Shown here in pieces: positions 33,491-42,589 of a DNA stretch of 64,000 nt. The notes under the pieces were generated by a model, which saw only the letters and a list, made by a program, of their open reading frames with translations, was not told the DNA's origin and searched no databases. Each line of letters begins with the position of its first letter. Within the stretch, counting starts at the first letter, position 1. Source of the DNA: Chitinophagaceae bacterium (GTDB lineage Bacteria; Bacteroidota; Bacteroidia; Chitinophagales; Chitinophagaceae); contig JACSRW010000029.1 in NCBI GenBank assembly GCA_014879565.1, positions 62,001 to 126,000 on the forward strand, given 5' to 3'. The position numbers and the translations under genes are program-made.

Positions 33491-35140
33491 CTAATTGACG
33501 CCTTTTTCCTTCATCACCCGGTTCAGCCATTTCAGCAACACAAAGAGGAAGAGTGCGGCGGCGCCCAGTAAAATGAAATTAAGCCAGAAGTAATTAGTCT
33601 TATTATCGTATTCATCCCATTTACTGGCCAGGATGCCGCTCAGTTTATTTCCGATGGAAGTGGAAAGAAACCAGCCGCCCATCATCAGCGAGGTAATACG
33701 AACGGGACTGAGTTTGGAAACCAGGGAGAGTCCCATGGGGCTGAGAAACAGTTCCCCGATAGTGATAACTCCATAACTGCCCACCAGCCACCAGACGCTT
33801 ACTTTTTCTGTGCCGTTATGACCGGCTTTTACCGCGGCCACCATAACCAGTACGGAAAGTGCGGAGATCAGTAATCCGAAAGCGATCTTGGTTGGGGTGG
33901 AAGGTTCTTTTCCCTTGCGCCGCAGCCAGGTAAAGAAAGCCACCACCAGCGGGGTGAGTGCAATCACCCAGAAGGGGTTAATGGACTGGCTCAGGCTGGG
34001 CAGCCAGGCCTGCACGGTTTCACCTTCTTTGGGAAGTTTATCCGGTGCTACATTTTTGAAATAAGAAGGATAGCCCAGTTCTTTAACCTCTTTACCGTTT
34101 TCCCGCACTTTCCGGAACTGATGGTCAAGTTTGGTTACCGAATCCAGTTTATAGGTGGTATTGGCCGGTTTGTCGGTTTGTTTTAGGGCGGTCAGTACCT
34201 TTCCTGACACCCCGCTTACTTCCCGGTCGGTATAGCGGCTGGCCCAGGTATTGAGGGCGGAACCGTTTTGTTTGAAGATGGCCCAGAACAGGATCACTAC
34301 CGCGAAGATGGCAAGCATGGCGCCCATGGCAGGACGTTCGTCGCGGCTGCTCCGGAGCAGCAATACCGTATAAAACACACATACAGGAATACAGGCGAAG
34401 ATGAAGGCATCGGTGGAGTTAGAATCAAAAATATACCCATCCGTGCCTTTGATAAACCAGCCAATGGCGCCAAACAGGATGGAAGGCAGGAGCACCAGGG
34501 CAAAAATCTGCCAGAGGGGCATGTCACCGGGTTTAAGCGGTTTGCGCACATCATAGGCTTTGTAATGGCGGGTGCCGGCAATAAAAGTGATTACCCCGAT
34601 AAACATACCCACCCCTGCGGCGGCAAAGGCGGCGCCCCAGCCGATCATGGTATACAGGGCGGCACCGAAAAAATTACAGATAAAGGCACCCACATTGATG
34701 CCCATGTAAAAAATATTATACCCCTCATCTTTCTGGTGCATGTGTTCAGGCGTGGAATACACATTGCCCAGCAGGGTGGAAATATTGGGTTTGAAGAATC
34801 CGTTGCCAATGATCACGAGGCTCATTGACACATAGAGCATCGTGATATTATGTATGCCCATGAGACAGTAGCCTGCACCCATCAGTAATCCGCCCAGGAT
34901 AATAGAACGGCGATAACCCAGATAACGGTCGGCAATCAGACCGCCGAGAAAGGGGGTGAAAAATACCAGTGCGATAAAAGTTCCGTACAGACTGGCGGAA
35001 TCTTTTTCATCCATATTAAATCCTTCAGTCGCGTCTTTCAGATACAGAGTAAAAATGCCGATCATCAGGTAATAACCGAATCGTTCCCACATTTCAGAAA
35101 AGAAGAGAAAGGGCAGGGCTTTGGGGTGTTTCTTCCACAT
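33491..35140 (-). CDS. POT family proton-dependent peptide transporter (copy 1)
   Basis: About 549 residues with 12-14 transmembrane helices. POT (PTR2) signatures are the helix-1 motif SEMWERFGYYLMIGIFTLYL, the FTPFLGGLIADRYLGYRRSIILGG segment in two pieces, and the helix NIFYMGINVGAFICNFFGAAL. It would bring di- and tripeptides in with protons. A soluble insertion of about 90 residues (around residues 300-390, with repeated KELGYP-type segments) between helices is shared with copy 2. The start (MWKKHPKALPF) matches the family N-terminus; the longer in-frame extension is not membrane-like. Tandem paralogue of 35276-36952. Confidence 0.92.
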   Translation of the reverse strand: MWKKHPKALPFLFFSEMWERFGYYLMIGIFTLYLKDATEGFNMDEKDSASLYGTFIALVFFTPFLGGLIADRYLGYRRSIILGGLLMGAGYCLMGIHNITMLYVSMSLVIIGNGFFKPNISTLLGNVYSTPEHMHQKDEGYNIFYMGINVGAFICNFFGAALYTMIGWGAAFAAAGVGMFIGVITFIAGTRHYKAYDVRKPLKPGDMPLWQIFALVLLPSILFGAIGWFIKGTDGYIFDSNSTDAFIFACIPVCVFYTVLLLRSSRDERPAMGAMLAIFAVVILFWAIFKQNGSALNTWASRYTDREVSGVSGKVLTALKQTDKPANTTYKLDSVTKLDHQFRKVRENGKEVKELGYPSYFKNVAPDKLPKEGETVQAWLPSLSQSINPFWVIALTPLVVAFFTWLRRKGKEPSTPTKIAFGLLISALSVLVMVAAVKAGHNGTEKVSVWWLVGSYGVITIGELFLSPMGLSLVSKLSPVRITSLMMGGWFLSTSIGNKLSGILASKWDEYDNKTNYFWLNFILLGAAALFLFVLLKWLNRVMKEKGVN

Positions 35141-35275
35141 AAGGCAAGCTTTAAGACGGAAAGATAAGGAAGGAAATGAAAGGTATAACAGAAAAGGGAA
35201 CTGATTGTCGGCACTCCGGGAGGCCCGGCCTGACAATCAGCTCCCTTTAGTTATGGGAATAAATAAGCGAAAAAT

Positions 35276-36952
35276 TTAATCTGCGCCGGTTTTTTCCCGT
35301 ACGATCTGGTTCAGTGATTTGATCCGGGAATAAATCAGGATGCCTCCGATAAAGGCGGCGGCTACCAGGATCAGAAAGAATATTTTTTTGTCTGTGAAAT
35401 CATCCCAGAAGCTGGTCATCACGCCGGCTACTTTGCCCCCGATGGAGGTGGAGAGGAACCAGCCTCCCATCAGCAGGGCGGTAAGCCGGGCCGGGGCCAG
35501 TTTGGAAACCAGGGAGAGTCCCATGGGACTGAGGAAAATTTCACTGATCGTAAACACAAAATAAGTCAGCCATAACCAGAGCGGGGAGGCCTTATGCGTA
35601 TATATTGACGGAACAGACAGGATGGCAAATACCATTACCAGCGCGGACAGGCCTGAAATAAACAGGGCCATCCCGAATTTGGACATGGTGGTGGGTTCCT
35701 TCCCTTTACTTCGCAGAAAACTGAAGAAGGGTACAAACAGCAGGGTCAGCAGGACGATAAAGAGCGGGTTGATAGACTGGAACAATTCGGTATTGGTAAG
35801 TTTGATGTCTTTTCCCTGGGGCCATTTTTCTCTGGGCACATTGACCAGGTAAGGATCGGGGCCTAATTCTTGAACTACTTTTCCACTGTCATCCTTTACT
35901 TCCCGCATATAGGGATCGAGTTTGTTGACGAGTCGGGGTGTGTCTGTTACTTTTTGCAGGGGGAATATAGCGCCGGTGATTTTTGCGGTGGTTGGAGAGG
36001 CTTCCCGGTCGGTATGTTTCTCAGCCCAAAGGGTAAGTCCGGTGGCATTCTGGTTGTAAATAGTCCAGAAGGCAATGGCTATTGCGAAAATAAAGAGCAG
36101 GGCGCCGATTCCTTTTTTATCCTGTCCTTTTGCCCGGATCCAAAGGGAAATATAAAAGGCAATTACAGGCAGACAGGCAAAAATGAAGGCATCGTTGGCA
36201 TTGGTACCCATCAGCGGAGAGCCAAAAATCATTTCGGGAACAATCCAGCCGATGACAGCGGCAATGATGGCCGGCAGAAATACAGTAGTAAATATCTGTG
36301 AAAGGGGCATGTCTTCCGCCTGTACGGGTTTTTTTACATCCGCCTGTTTGATATCCTTATTGTTCATGGATATGGCGAGAATGATAAGGCCGATAATCAG
36401 TCCAACACCCGCTGCGGCAAATGCATAACCCCATCCATAGGCGTTCCGCAGCCAGGCGGCCACGAAGTTGCAGACAAAGGCACCGATATTGATCCCCATA
36501 TAAAAGATATTATAGGCATTATCCTTCAGGGGTTTTAAATCTTCGCGGTTATAAATATTACCCAGCAGGGTGGAGATATTGGGTTTGAAGAACCCGTTCC
36601 CGACAATGATCAGTGCCAGGGAAATAAACATAGCCGTATCGCCCGGCACCGCCAGCCCGATATACCCGGCTGCCATCAGGGAGCCGCCAAGGAATATGGA
36701 TTTGATATAACCCAGGTACCGGTCGGCAATCAATCCACCGATAAAAGGGGTCAGGTAAACCAGGGCGATAAAACTGCCGACGATATCCGCCCCGATTTTT
36801 CCGGAAAAGCCTTTTCCGCCGGTTGTGGTATCGGTCATATAAATAAGCAGGATGCCCACCATCAGGTAATAGGCAAATCGTTCCCACATTTCTGTGAAGA
36901 AAAGGACAAAGAGGGCCTTGGGGTGACGGCCTGCTTTTACAGCTTGATTCAT
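35276..36952 (-). CDS. POT family proton-dependent peptide transporter (copy 2)
   Basis: 558-residue paralogue of the 33491-35140 gene, in tandem on the same strand. The helix-1 motif is FTEMWERFAYYLMVGILLIY, then LTPFIGGLIADRYLGYIKSIFLGG in pieces and NIFYMGINIGAFVCNFVAAWL. The C-terminal part FLSPMGLSLVSKLAP is nearly identical to copy 1. The inter-helix soluble insertion carries MREVKDDSGKVVQELGPDPY where copy 1 has a different sequence, so the two may differ in substrate range. Probably transcribed first in an operon of two peptide transporters. Confidence 0.93.
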   Translation of the reverse strand: MNQAVKAGRHPKALFVLFFTEMWERFAYYLMVGILLIYMTDTTTGGKGFSGKIGADIVGSFIALVYLTPFIGGLIADRYLGYIKSIFLGGSLMAAGYIGLAVPGDTAMFISLALIIVGNGFFKPNISTLLGNIYNREDLKPLKDNAYNIFYMGINIGAFVCNFVAAWLRNAYGWGYAFAAAGVGLIIGLIILAISMNNKDIKQADVKKPVQAEDMPLSQIFTTVFLPAIIAAVIGWIVPEMIFGSPLMGTNANDAFIFACLPVIAFYISLWIRAKGQDKKGIGALLFIFAIAIAFWTIYNQNATGLTLWAEKHTDREASPTTAKITGAIFPLQKVTDTPRLVNKLDPYMREVKDDSGKVVQELGPDPYLVNVPREKWPQGKDIKLTNTELFQSINPLFIVLLTLLFVPFFSFLRSKGKEPTTMSKFGMALFISGLSALVMVFAILSVPSIYTHKASPLWLWLTYFVFTISEIFLSPMGLSLVSKLAPARLTALLMGGWFLSTSIGGKVAGVMTSFWDDFTDKKIFFLILVAAAFIGGILIYSRIKSLNQIVREKTGAD

Positions 36953-37090
36953 AACATGATTTTTAATTTTGAGATCGGTTCCTTAACCTTTAACGCCTAA
37001 AATACAGAAATTTAACCACCTGCAAATTTTTTCGGTTTATCTTTAAGCGCAGTACCCGATATTCGCACACACCTGAAACCAACCCATCGA

Positions 37091-38371
37091 ATGCGTATTT
37101 TACTTTTGGGCTCCGGGGGGCGCGAGAATGCCCTCGCCTGGAAACTGAGCGCGAGCCCCCGCTGTGAAAAACTCTTTATTGCCCCTGGTAATGCCGGTAC
37201 GGCCCGGTTCGGAACCAACCTGGATATTTCCCTGTCTGATTTTGATAAAATCCGAAAAGCCTGTCTGGCGGAAAAGATAGATATGGTAATTGTAGGTCCG
37301 GAAGAACCGCTGGTAAAGGGCATCACTGATTATCTGCTCAGCAGTAAAGGGCTGGAAAACCTCCATGTGATCGGTCCGGGCCGGGAGGGCGCACAACTGG
37401 AAGGCAGCAAGGCTTTTGCCAAATCTTTTATGATACGTCATGGCATACCCACTGCCGCCTACCGGGAATTTACCATTGATAATTATGCGGAAGGAGTGGA
37501 ATACCTGCAGCAGCACGATCTTCCGATTGTACTGAAAGCCGACGGACTGGCTGCCGGTAAAGGCGTTGTAATCTGTGAAAATCACCTGGAGGCCATCGCT
37601 GAATTTGAGCTCATGATCCAGCGGGCCAAATTCGGGGAAGCCGGCAAAAAAGTGGTGGTGGAACAGTTTCTAAAAGGGATAGAGATATCTGTTTTTGTAC
37701 TGACGGACGGGAAAAACTATGTGATCCTGCCGGAAGCAAAAGATTACAAAAGAGTGGGAGAAGCGGATACCGGACCCAATACCGGGGGTATGGGGGCGGT
37801 CAGTCCCGTTCCCTTTGCCGATACAACCCTGCTGCAAAAAATTGAAGAAAAAGTAATCCGGCCAACCGTGGAAGGATTACGGAAAGACGGACTGGAATAC
37901 CGGGGCTTCATTTTCTTCGGGTTTATGATCTCTGACGGAGAGCCCTACATGATTGAATATAACTGCCGCATGGGAGACCCGGAAACCGAAGTGGTGATGC
38001 CCCGGCTGAAAAATGACCTGGTGGAACTCCTGGAATCAGCTGCCAGCCAGCAACTGGATAAAGTGAAAATAGAAACCGATCCCCGTACCGCCTGTACGGT
38101 GGTCGCTGTCAGCGGCGGTTATCCCGGTGAGTATAAAAAGGGCTATGAAATCACCGGGCTGGATGAGATCAATCCGGCAGACAGTATTGTCTTCCATATG
38201 GGCACCACCCTGAAAGAGGGTAAAGTGGTGACCAGCGGGGGCCGCGTGCTCTGTGTCACTTCCTGGGGACTATCCGTTTTTGACGCAGTGGAGATATCAA
38301 AGGAGGAAATGCAGAAAATTTCTTTCCGTGATATGTACTATCGTCAGGACATAGGTTTTGAGTTTTCCTGA
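37091..38371 (+). CDS. purD: Phosphoribosylamine-glycine ligase
   Basis: 426-residue PurD, step two of de novo purine synthesis (phosphoribosylamine + glycine + ATP to GAR). The N-terminal nucleotide fold begins MRILLLGSGGRENALAW; the ATP-grasp domain shows KADGLAAGKGV, DTGPNTGGMGAVSPV and the metal site EYNCRMGDPETE. An imperfect -7 box (TATCTTTA) is present about 46 bases upstream. The tryptophan dioxygenase gene follows with a gap of 32 bases and is probably co-transcribed. Confidence 0.96.
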   Translation: MRILLLGSGGRENALAWKLSASPRCEKLFIAPGNAGTARFGTNLDISLSDFDKIRKACLAEKIDMVIVGPEEPLVKGITDYLLSSKGLENLHVIGPGREGAQLEGSKAFAKSFMIRHGIPTAAYREFTIDNYAEGVEYLQQHDLPIVLKADGLAAGKGVVICENHLEAIAEFELMIQRAKFGEAGKKVVVEQFLKGIEISVFVLTDGKNYVILPEAKDYKRVGEADTGPNTGGMGAVSPVPFADTTLLQKIEEKVIRPTVEGLRKDGLEYRGFIFFGFMISDGEPYMIEYNCRMGDPETEVVMPRLKNDLVELLESAASQQLDKVKIETDPRTACTVVAVSGGYPGEYKKGYEITGLDEINPADSIVFHMGTTLKEGKVVTSGGRVLCVTSWGLSVFDAVEISKEEMQKISFRDMYYRQDIGFEFS

Positions 38372-38403
38372 GGCCTTGCTTCTGAAACCAACGATACTTG
38401 CTT

Positions 38404-39396
38404 ATGGATATGCACTACCACGATTACCTGCAGCTGGACCGGATTCTGAATGCCCAGCAGCCGGAAAGTGAACTCAGAGGCCGCCCGGCCCATGATGAAA
38501 TGCTCTTTATCGTAATTCACCAGGCCTATGAACTCTGGTTCAAACAGCTCCATTACGAAGTGGATTCGGTGGCGGGCATTCTCAGGCGGCCTTCCCTGAA
38601 TGATAATTCCCCGGAATTACAGACCATCGTACACCGGCTTGACCGCTGTATCACCATACTCCGGGTGCTTGTACAACAGGTGGATATAATGGAAACCATG
38701 ACCCCTATGGATTTTCTCGATTTCCGGGATATGCTGCGCCCTGCTTCGGGTTTCCAAAGCTGGCAGTTCAAGGAACTGGAAGCCAAACTCGGATTGAAAT
38801 ATGAAAAGCGGCACGGACAGGAATATTATACATCACAACTGAGAGAAGAACATATCGGAATTATCAAAAAAGCCGAGGCAGCATCCTCCGTACTGGAACT
38901 GGTGAATGCCTGGCTGGAGCGGATGCCTTTTCTGAAAGAGGAAGCCAATGCCGGCTTCTGGAACCGTTACGCTGAAGCTTATAACGCCAGCCTGGCGGAA
39001 GCAGAAAAAAATAACCGGGCCGCTTTTGAACAGGTATTCACCGGTGAACCGGAACTGACCGGCCGCTCTCTTTCCCCTGAAGCCTGCCGCTCCGCTTTAT
39101 TCATTATGCTCTACCGGGGTTATCCCCTGCTGCAATTACCATTCCGGCTGCTTAATAACCTGCTGGAAATTGATGTGCAGCTAAGCTCCTGGCGTTACCG
39201 GCACATGAATATGGTACAGCGCATGATTGGCACGCGGATCGGCACCGGCGGCAGTACCGGAAAAGATTATCTCAAAGCGGCTGCCGATAAACATTATATT
39301 TTCCGGGAAATCGCGCAACTCAACAGCTTCCTGATCGAAAGAAACAAACTGCCATCCTTACCGGCGGAAGTGGAGAGAAGACTGGGGTTTGGATGA
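38404..39396 (+). CDS. kynA: Tryptophan 2,3-dioxygenase
   Basis: 330-residue heme dioxygenase that opens the indole ring of tryptophan to N-formylkynurenine. The family pattern is clear: YHDYLQLDRILNAQQPES, then HDEMLFIVIHQAYELWFKQLHYEV, LDFRDMLRPASGFQS and YRHMNMVQRMIGTRIGTGGSTG, where the histidine of RYRHM is the proximal heme ligand. The ATG at 38404 follows purD by 32 bases. No other kynurenine-pathway genes are nearby, so the product may feed NAD synthesis or degradation encoded elsewhere. Confidence 0.92.
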   Translation: MDMHYHDYLQLDRILNAQQPESELRGRPAHDEMLFIVIHQAYELWFKQLHYEVDSVAGILRRPSLNDNSPELQTIVHRLDRCITILRVLVQQVDIMETMTPMDFLDFRDMLRPASGFQSWQFKELEAKLGLKYEKRHGQEYYTSQLREEHIGIIKKAEAASSVLELVNAWLERMPFLKEEANAGFWNRYAEAYNASLAEAEKNNRAAFEQVFTGEPELTGRSLSPEACRSALFIMLYRGYPLLQLPFRLLNNLLEIDVQLSSWRYRHMNMVQRMIGTRIGTGGSTGKDYLKAAADKHYIFREIAQLNSFLIERNKLPSLPAEVERRLGFG

Positions 39397-39416
39397 GAAA
39401 TGAGTGATGAATAATG

Positions 39417-39541
39417 AGTAATGAATAATGAGTAATGAGTAAGGCGTGTTATGGGTAGAGACATTACATAAGGAAGCCCTCCGGTATCCGGAGGGCTTCC
39501 TTATGTAAGAGCTGTTTATTGATCACTCATTATTCATTACT
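39417..39541. repeat. Short-word inverted repeat around a terminator
   Basis: AGTAATGAATAATGAGT at 39417-39433 pairs perfectly (17 bp) with 39525-39541. The arms flank the hairpin at 39464-39508. The same words occur at 29977-30018 and 31226-31320. Confidence 0.7.
39464..39508. terminator. Strong hairpin between kynA and the small membrane protein gene
   Basis: A perfect 21-bp stem (39464-39484 with 39488-39508) with a loop TAT and the core GGAAGCCCTCCGG. There is no T run on either strand, so rho-independent termination is uncertain. It may act with the outer word repeats as a bidirectional stop between convergent genes. Confidence 0.65.
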
Positions 39542-39543
39542 CC

Positions 39544-40011
39544 TTACTTGAAAGTATACCTTATTCCCAATCCTCCCCAATTTCCTACAAAACCACGGTT
39601 GTCGCCGAATTCAAAGGAGGGTTGCCAGTCAATGGAGATATTGATCGGGGCGCCGCTGAATTTATAATCCAGTCCGAGTACCCCATCCAGTCCGATATAA
39701 CTGCCATCGCCATACCGGCTGTTGTAAACACCCACGTGTGCGCCGGGGCCGATATACCATTGCAGGCCGCCGGCATTATTGATGGCGCCGTGAATTTCAT
39801 ACAGGCCCGTGATACGGAATCCCTGTTTCCAGAAATAGCCGATCCCTTCCAGTGCATTGTTTCCCCCTCCAAGAAAATGTTTGAGGGAGATGCCGCCGCC
39901 ATCCCAGACTTTTACACCCAGGGCTGTCTGGTAAGAAGATTGCGCGTGAAGGCGGGAACTGAACAAGGTCAGGCTGAAAATAAGGGCAATTACCAGGAAA
40001 ATTTTTCTCAT
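39544..40011 (-). CDS. Small outer-membrane beta-barrel-like protein (hypothetical)
   Basis: 155-residue exported protein. A signal peptide (MRKIFLVIALIFSLTLFSSRLHAQ) is followed by strands with aromatic and glycine repetition (GVKVWDGGGISLKHFLG, GFRITGLYEIHG, GLQWYIGPGAHVGVY, LGLDYKFSGAPINISIDWQPSFEF) and a C-terminal aromatic-lysine ending (GIRYTFK). This pattern fits an 8-stranded OmpA/OprW-type barrel, with no peptidoglycan domain. Family not recognised. Located between convergent kynA and the MFS gene. Confidence 0.7.
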   Translation of the reverse strand: MRKIFLVIALIFSLTLFSSRLHAQSSYQTALGVKVWDGGGISLKHFLGGGNNALEGIGYFWKQGFRITGLYEIHGAINNAGGLQWYIGPGAHVGVYNSRYGDGSYIGLDGVLGLDYKFSGAPINISIDWQPSFEFGDNRGFVGNWGGLGIRYTFK

Positions 40012-40073
40012 ATCTGTTTATTTTAAAGTGGAAAATGGATGCAGTCCTCCCTTTGCCATTACTGTGCCAAAAT

Positions 40074-41300
40074 TCAGGATACTGGATTTCGGGAAACAGT
40101 TTTTCTGCTATAACCCGCCAGGAAAAGATAAACAGCCACGAAAGCTGCCACCATTGCAGAAAGCAGAAAGGTAAACCGGCTGCCGAAACCGGTCCATACC
40201 GCCCCGGCAATGATACTCGCAAAAAGCGCGGCGATACTTTCCCCCGAGCTGTAAAACCCGATGGCTGTGGCTGTATTGCTGCCTCCGGCCAAACGGGTAA
40301 TCCAGGCCTTTATCACCCCTTCTGTAAAGGCGGCATAGAGTCCGTAAAGAAAAAACAGGAAAAGAATCATCACCGGGCCCGGCTGAAAAGCAAAACCGCC
40401 ATACACCAGTGTAAAAAGCAGCAAACCGGATAGGACCACCCGTTTATACCCCAGTTTATCTGCCAGGATGCCGGCCGGAAAAGAGCTGGCCGCGTAAACC
40501 AGGTTGTAAAAAACATAGGCGCCAATTGTGAGGGTGTCTGCCCCTAAAGTCTTTCCCCATAAGGTCCATGTCTGCTCCCCGATACTTTCCCGGGTTATCA
40601 GCAACAGGAAAATATCCGAACTGTTGAACAGGGCAAAAACCAGGAAGGCGGGTACGATCCGCCTGTATTCTGGCCCGGCAATTTTCCAGTACCGCAGGAA
40701 AGAGAAAAAACTGCCCTTACCCAGGGTGGAAACGGGTTTGCGTTGCTCTTTCAGCAGGAAAATAAGGGCTACAGAAAGAATGCCGGGCAAAAAAGCCAGG
40801 TAAAAGAGCAGGGTATACTGACCGGGGTAAAAAAGCAGGAAAACCAGGGCAGCCAGCGGACCAATAGCGGCCCCGACTGTATCCATACCCCGGTGAAATC
40901 CAAAAACACGCCCCCTGTTTTCGGGGCTGCATTCCCCCGCCAGCAGGGCATCCCGGGCGGCCGTACGCAATCCCTTACCCAGCCGGTCGAGACTGCGGGT
41001 GAAAAATACCCACACAGGCTGGCTGAAGAATGCCAGCATCGGTTTGGACAGGGCACCCAGGAAATAACCCAGTTTTACAAAGGGCAGCCGTAAACCGGTT
41101 TCATCGCTCCTTTTGCCAAAATAACCCTTGCTGATACCGGCTGTAAAATTCACCACTCCCTCAAGAATACCAATCAGCAATACACTGAATCCTATTTCGC
41201 GGAGATAGACAGGGATGACGGGATACAGCATTTCACTGGCAATATCCGCCAGCAGGCTTACCAGCGAAAGAATCCAGACAGTACGGGTAAGAAAACGCAT
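40074..41300 (-). CDS. MFS transporter
   Basis: 408-residue major facilitator protein with 12 predicted helices. The MFS inter-helix motif is seen as GISKGYFGKRSDETGLRLPF (helix 2-3 loop), and the conserved R in RSLDRLGKGLRTAARDALL, a segment found in the family of predicted drug or metabolite exporters. Substrate unknown. It is divergent from mreB and convergent with nothing nearby on its strand, so it is likely monocistronic. Confidence 0.85.
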   Translation of the reverse strand: MRFLTRTVWILSLVSLLADIASEMLYPVIPVYLREIGFSVLLIGILEGVVNFTAGISKGYFGKRSDETGLRLPFVKLGYFLGALSKPMLAFFSQPVWVFFTRSLDRLGKGLRTAARDALLAGECSPENRGRVFGFHRGMDTVGAAIGPLAALVFLLFYPGQYTLLFYLAFLPGILSVALIFLLKEQRKPVSTLGKGSFFSFLRYWKIAGPEYRRIVPAFLVFALFNSSDIFLLLITRESIGEQTWTLWGKTLGADTLTIGAYVFYNLVYAASSFPAGILADKLGYKRVVLSGLLLFTLVYGGFAFQPGPVMILFLFFLYGLYAAFTEGVIKAWITRLAGGSNTATAIGFYSSGESIAALFASIIAGAVWTGFGSRFTFLLSAMVAAFVAVYLFLAGYSRKTVSRNPVS

Positions 41301-41492
41301 GGAATGAAGATAGTGTAAAAATCGCGGGTCGCCTGTTGCGCAGGACCTTGCCTGCAGTAAAAAAAACCGCGCCCGGCACGGGTTTTGCTTTGTAAATTCA
41401 AATTATTTCCTTCAACTTTGCCCACAACCTGTCTGTCCGCTTTTTCTTTTCCCGGCGGATTCACTGCAGGCGGGTAAATCCGAATAACGTAC

Positions 41493-42518
41493 ATGGGACT
41501 TTTTAACTGGTTTACGCAAGAAATAGCAATGGACCTGGGTACTGCCAATACCCTTATCATACACAACGACGAAGTGGTGGTGAATGAACCCAGCATCGTC
41601 GCCCTTAACCGGAATAATCCGAAAGAAGTGCTCGCGGTGGGGAAGAAGGCCCTCATGATGCACGAGAAAACTCACGAGAGCATCCGTACCGTGCGCCCGC
41701 TTAAAGACGGTGTTATTGCCGACTTCAACGCGGCCGAGCTGATGATCCGAGAGCTGATCAAACTGGTTTATCCCAAAAAGCCGCTGTTTCCCCCGAGCTG
41801 GCGGATGATGATCTGCATTCCCTCATCCATTACCGAAGTGGAGAAAAGGGCTGTACGCGACAGTGCCGAGCAGGCAGGCGCCAAAGAGGTTTACCTGATT
41901 CACGAACCCATGGCCGCGGCACTGGGTATCGGGATTGATGTGGAGGAGCCCGTGGGAAATATGATTATTGATATCGGCGGTGGCACTACCGGTATTACCG
42001 TGATCGCCCTGGCGGGTATTGTGTGCGATCAGTCCATTCGTATTGCCGGGGATGAATTCACGGCTGATATTATGGAAGCCCTGCGCCGGTATCACAGTTT
42101 GCTGATCGGGGAACGTACCGCCGAACAGATCAAGATACAGGTAGGCGCCGCGATGAAAGAAATAGATAATCCGCCGGATGATTTCGCGGTGAACGGACGA
42201 GATCTGGTAACCGGAATTCCCAAACAGATCATGGTGAGTTACCAGGAAATCGCCGAAGCGCTGGATAAAAGCATTTTCAAGATTGAGGAAGCTATTCTCA
42301 AGGCACTGGAACAAACCCCGCCCGAACTGGCTGCCGATATTTACCGCCGCGGATTATATATTACGGGTGGTGGTGCGTTGCTCCGCGGACTGGACAAGCG
42401 CCTCAGCCAGAAAATTAAACTGCCGGTGCATGTGGCCGATGATCCCCTGAAAAGTGTGGTGAGAGGTACCGGGATCGCCCTTAAAAATTATGACAGGTAT
42501 CCGTTTATCATGCGGTAA
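41493..42518 (+). CDS. mreB: Rod shape-determining protein MreB
   Basis: 341-residue bacterial actin that positions the elongation machinery under the membrane. Phosphate loop 1 is AMDLGTANTLI (residues 12-22), phosphate loop 2 IIDIGGGTTGITVIAL, and the adenosine region ITGGGALLRGLD near residue 286. The membrane-binding N-terminus MGLFNWFTQE is amphipathic. First gene of the complete elongasome operon mreBCD-mrdA-rodA; the gap to mreC is 71 bases. A -7-like sequence CAACTTTG lies about 60 bases upstream. Confidence 0.97.
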   Translation: MGLFNWFTQEIAMDLGTANTLIIHNDEVVVNEPSIVALNRNNPKEVLAVGKKALMMHEKTHESIRTVRPLKDGVIADFNAAELMIRELIKLVYPKKPLFPPSWRMMICIPSSITEVEKRAVRDSAEQAGAKEVYLIHEPMAAALGIGIDVEEPVGNMIIDIGGGTTGITVIALAGIVCDQSIRIAGDEFTADIMEALRRYHSLLIGERTAEQIKIQVGAAMKEIDNPPDDFAVNGRDLVTGIPKQIMVSYQEIAEALDKSIFKIEEAILKALEQTPPELAADIYRRGLYITGGGALLRGLDKRLSQKIKLPVHVADDPLKSVVRGTGIALKNYDRYPFIMR

Positions 42519-42589
42519 ACCGATGCTGCTTAATCTGCTGTATATACAACCTGGTCCGCCTGCCATTTCCCAAAGAGGGAGGGGTGCCT

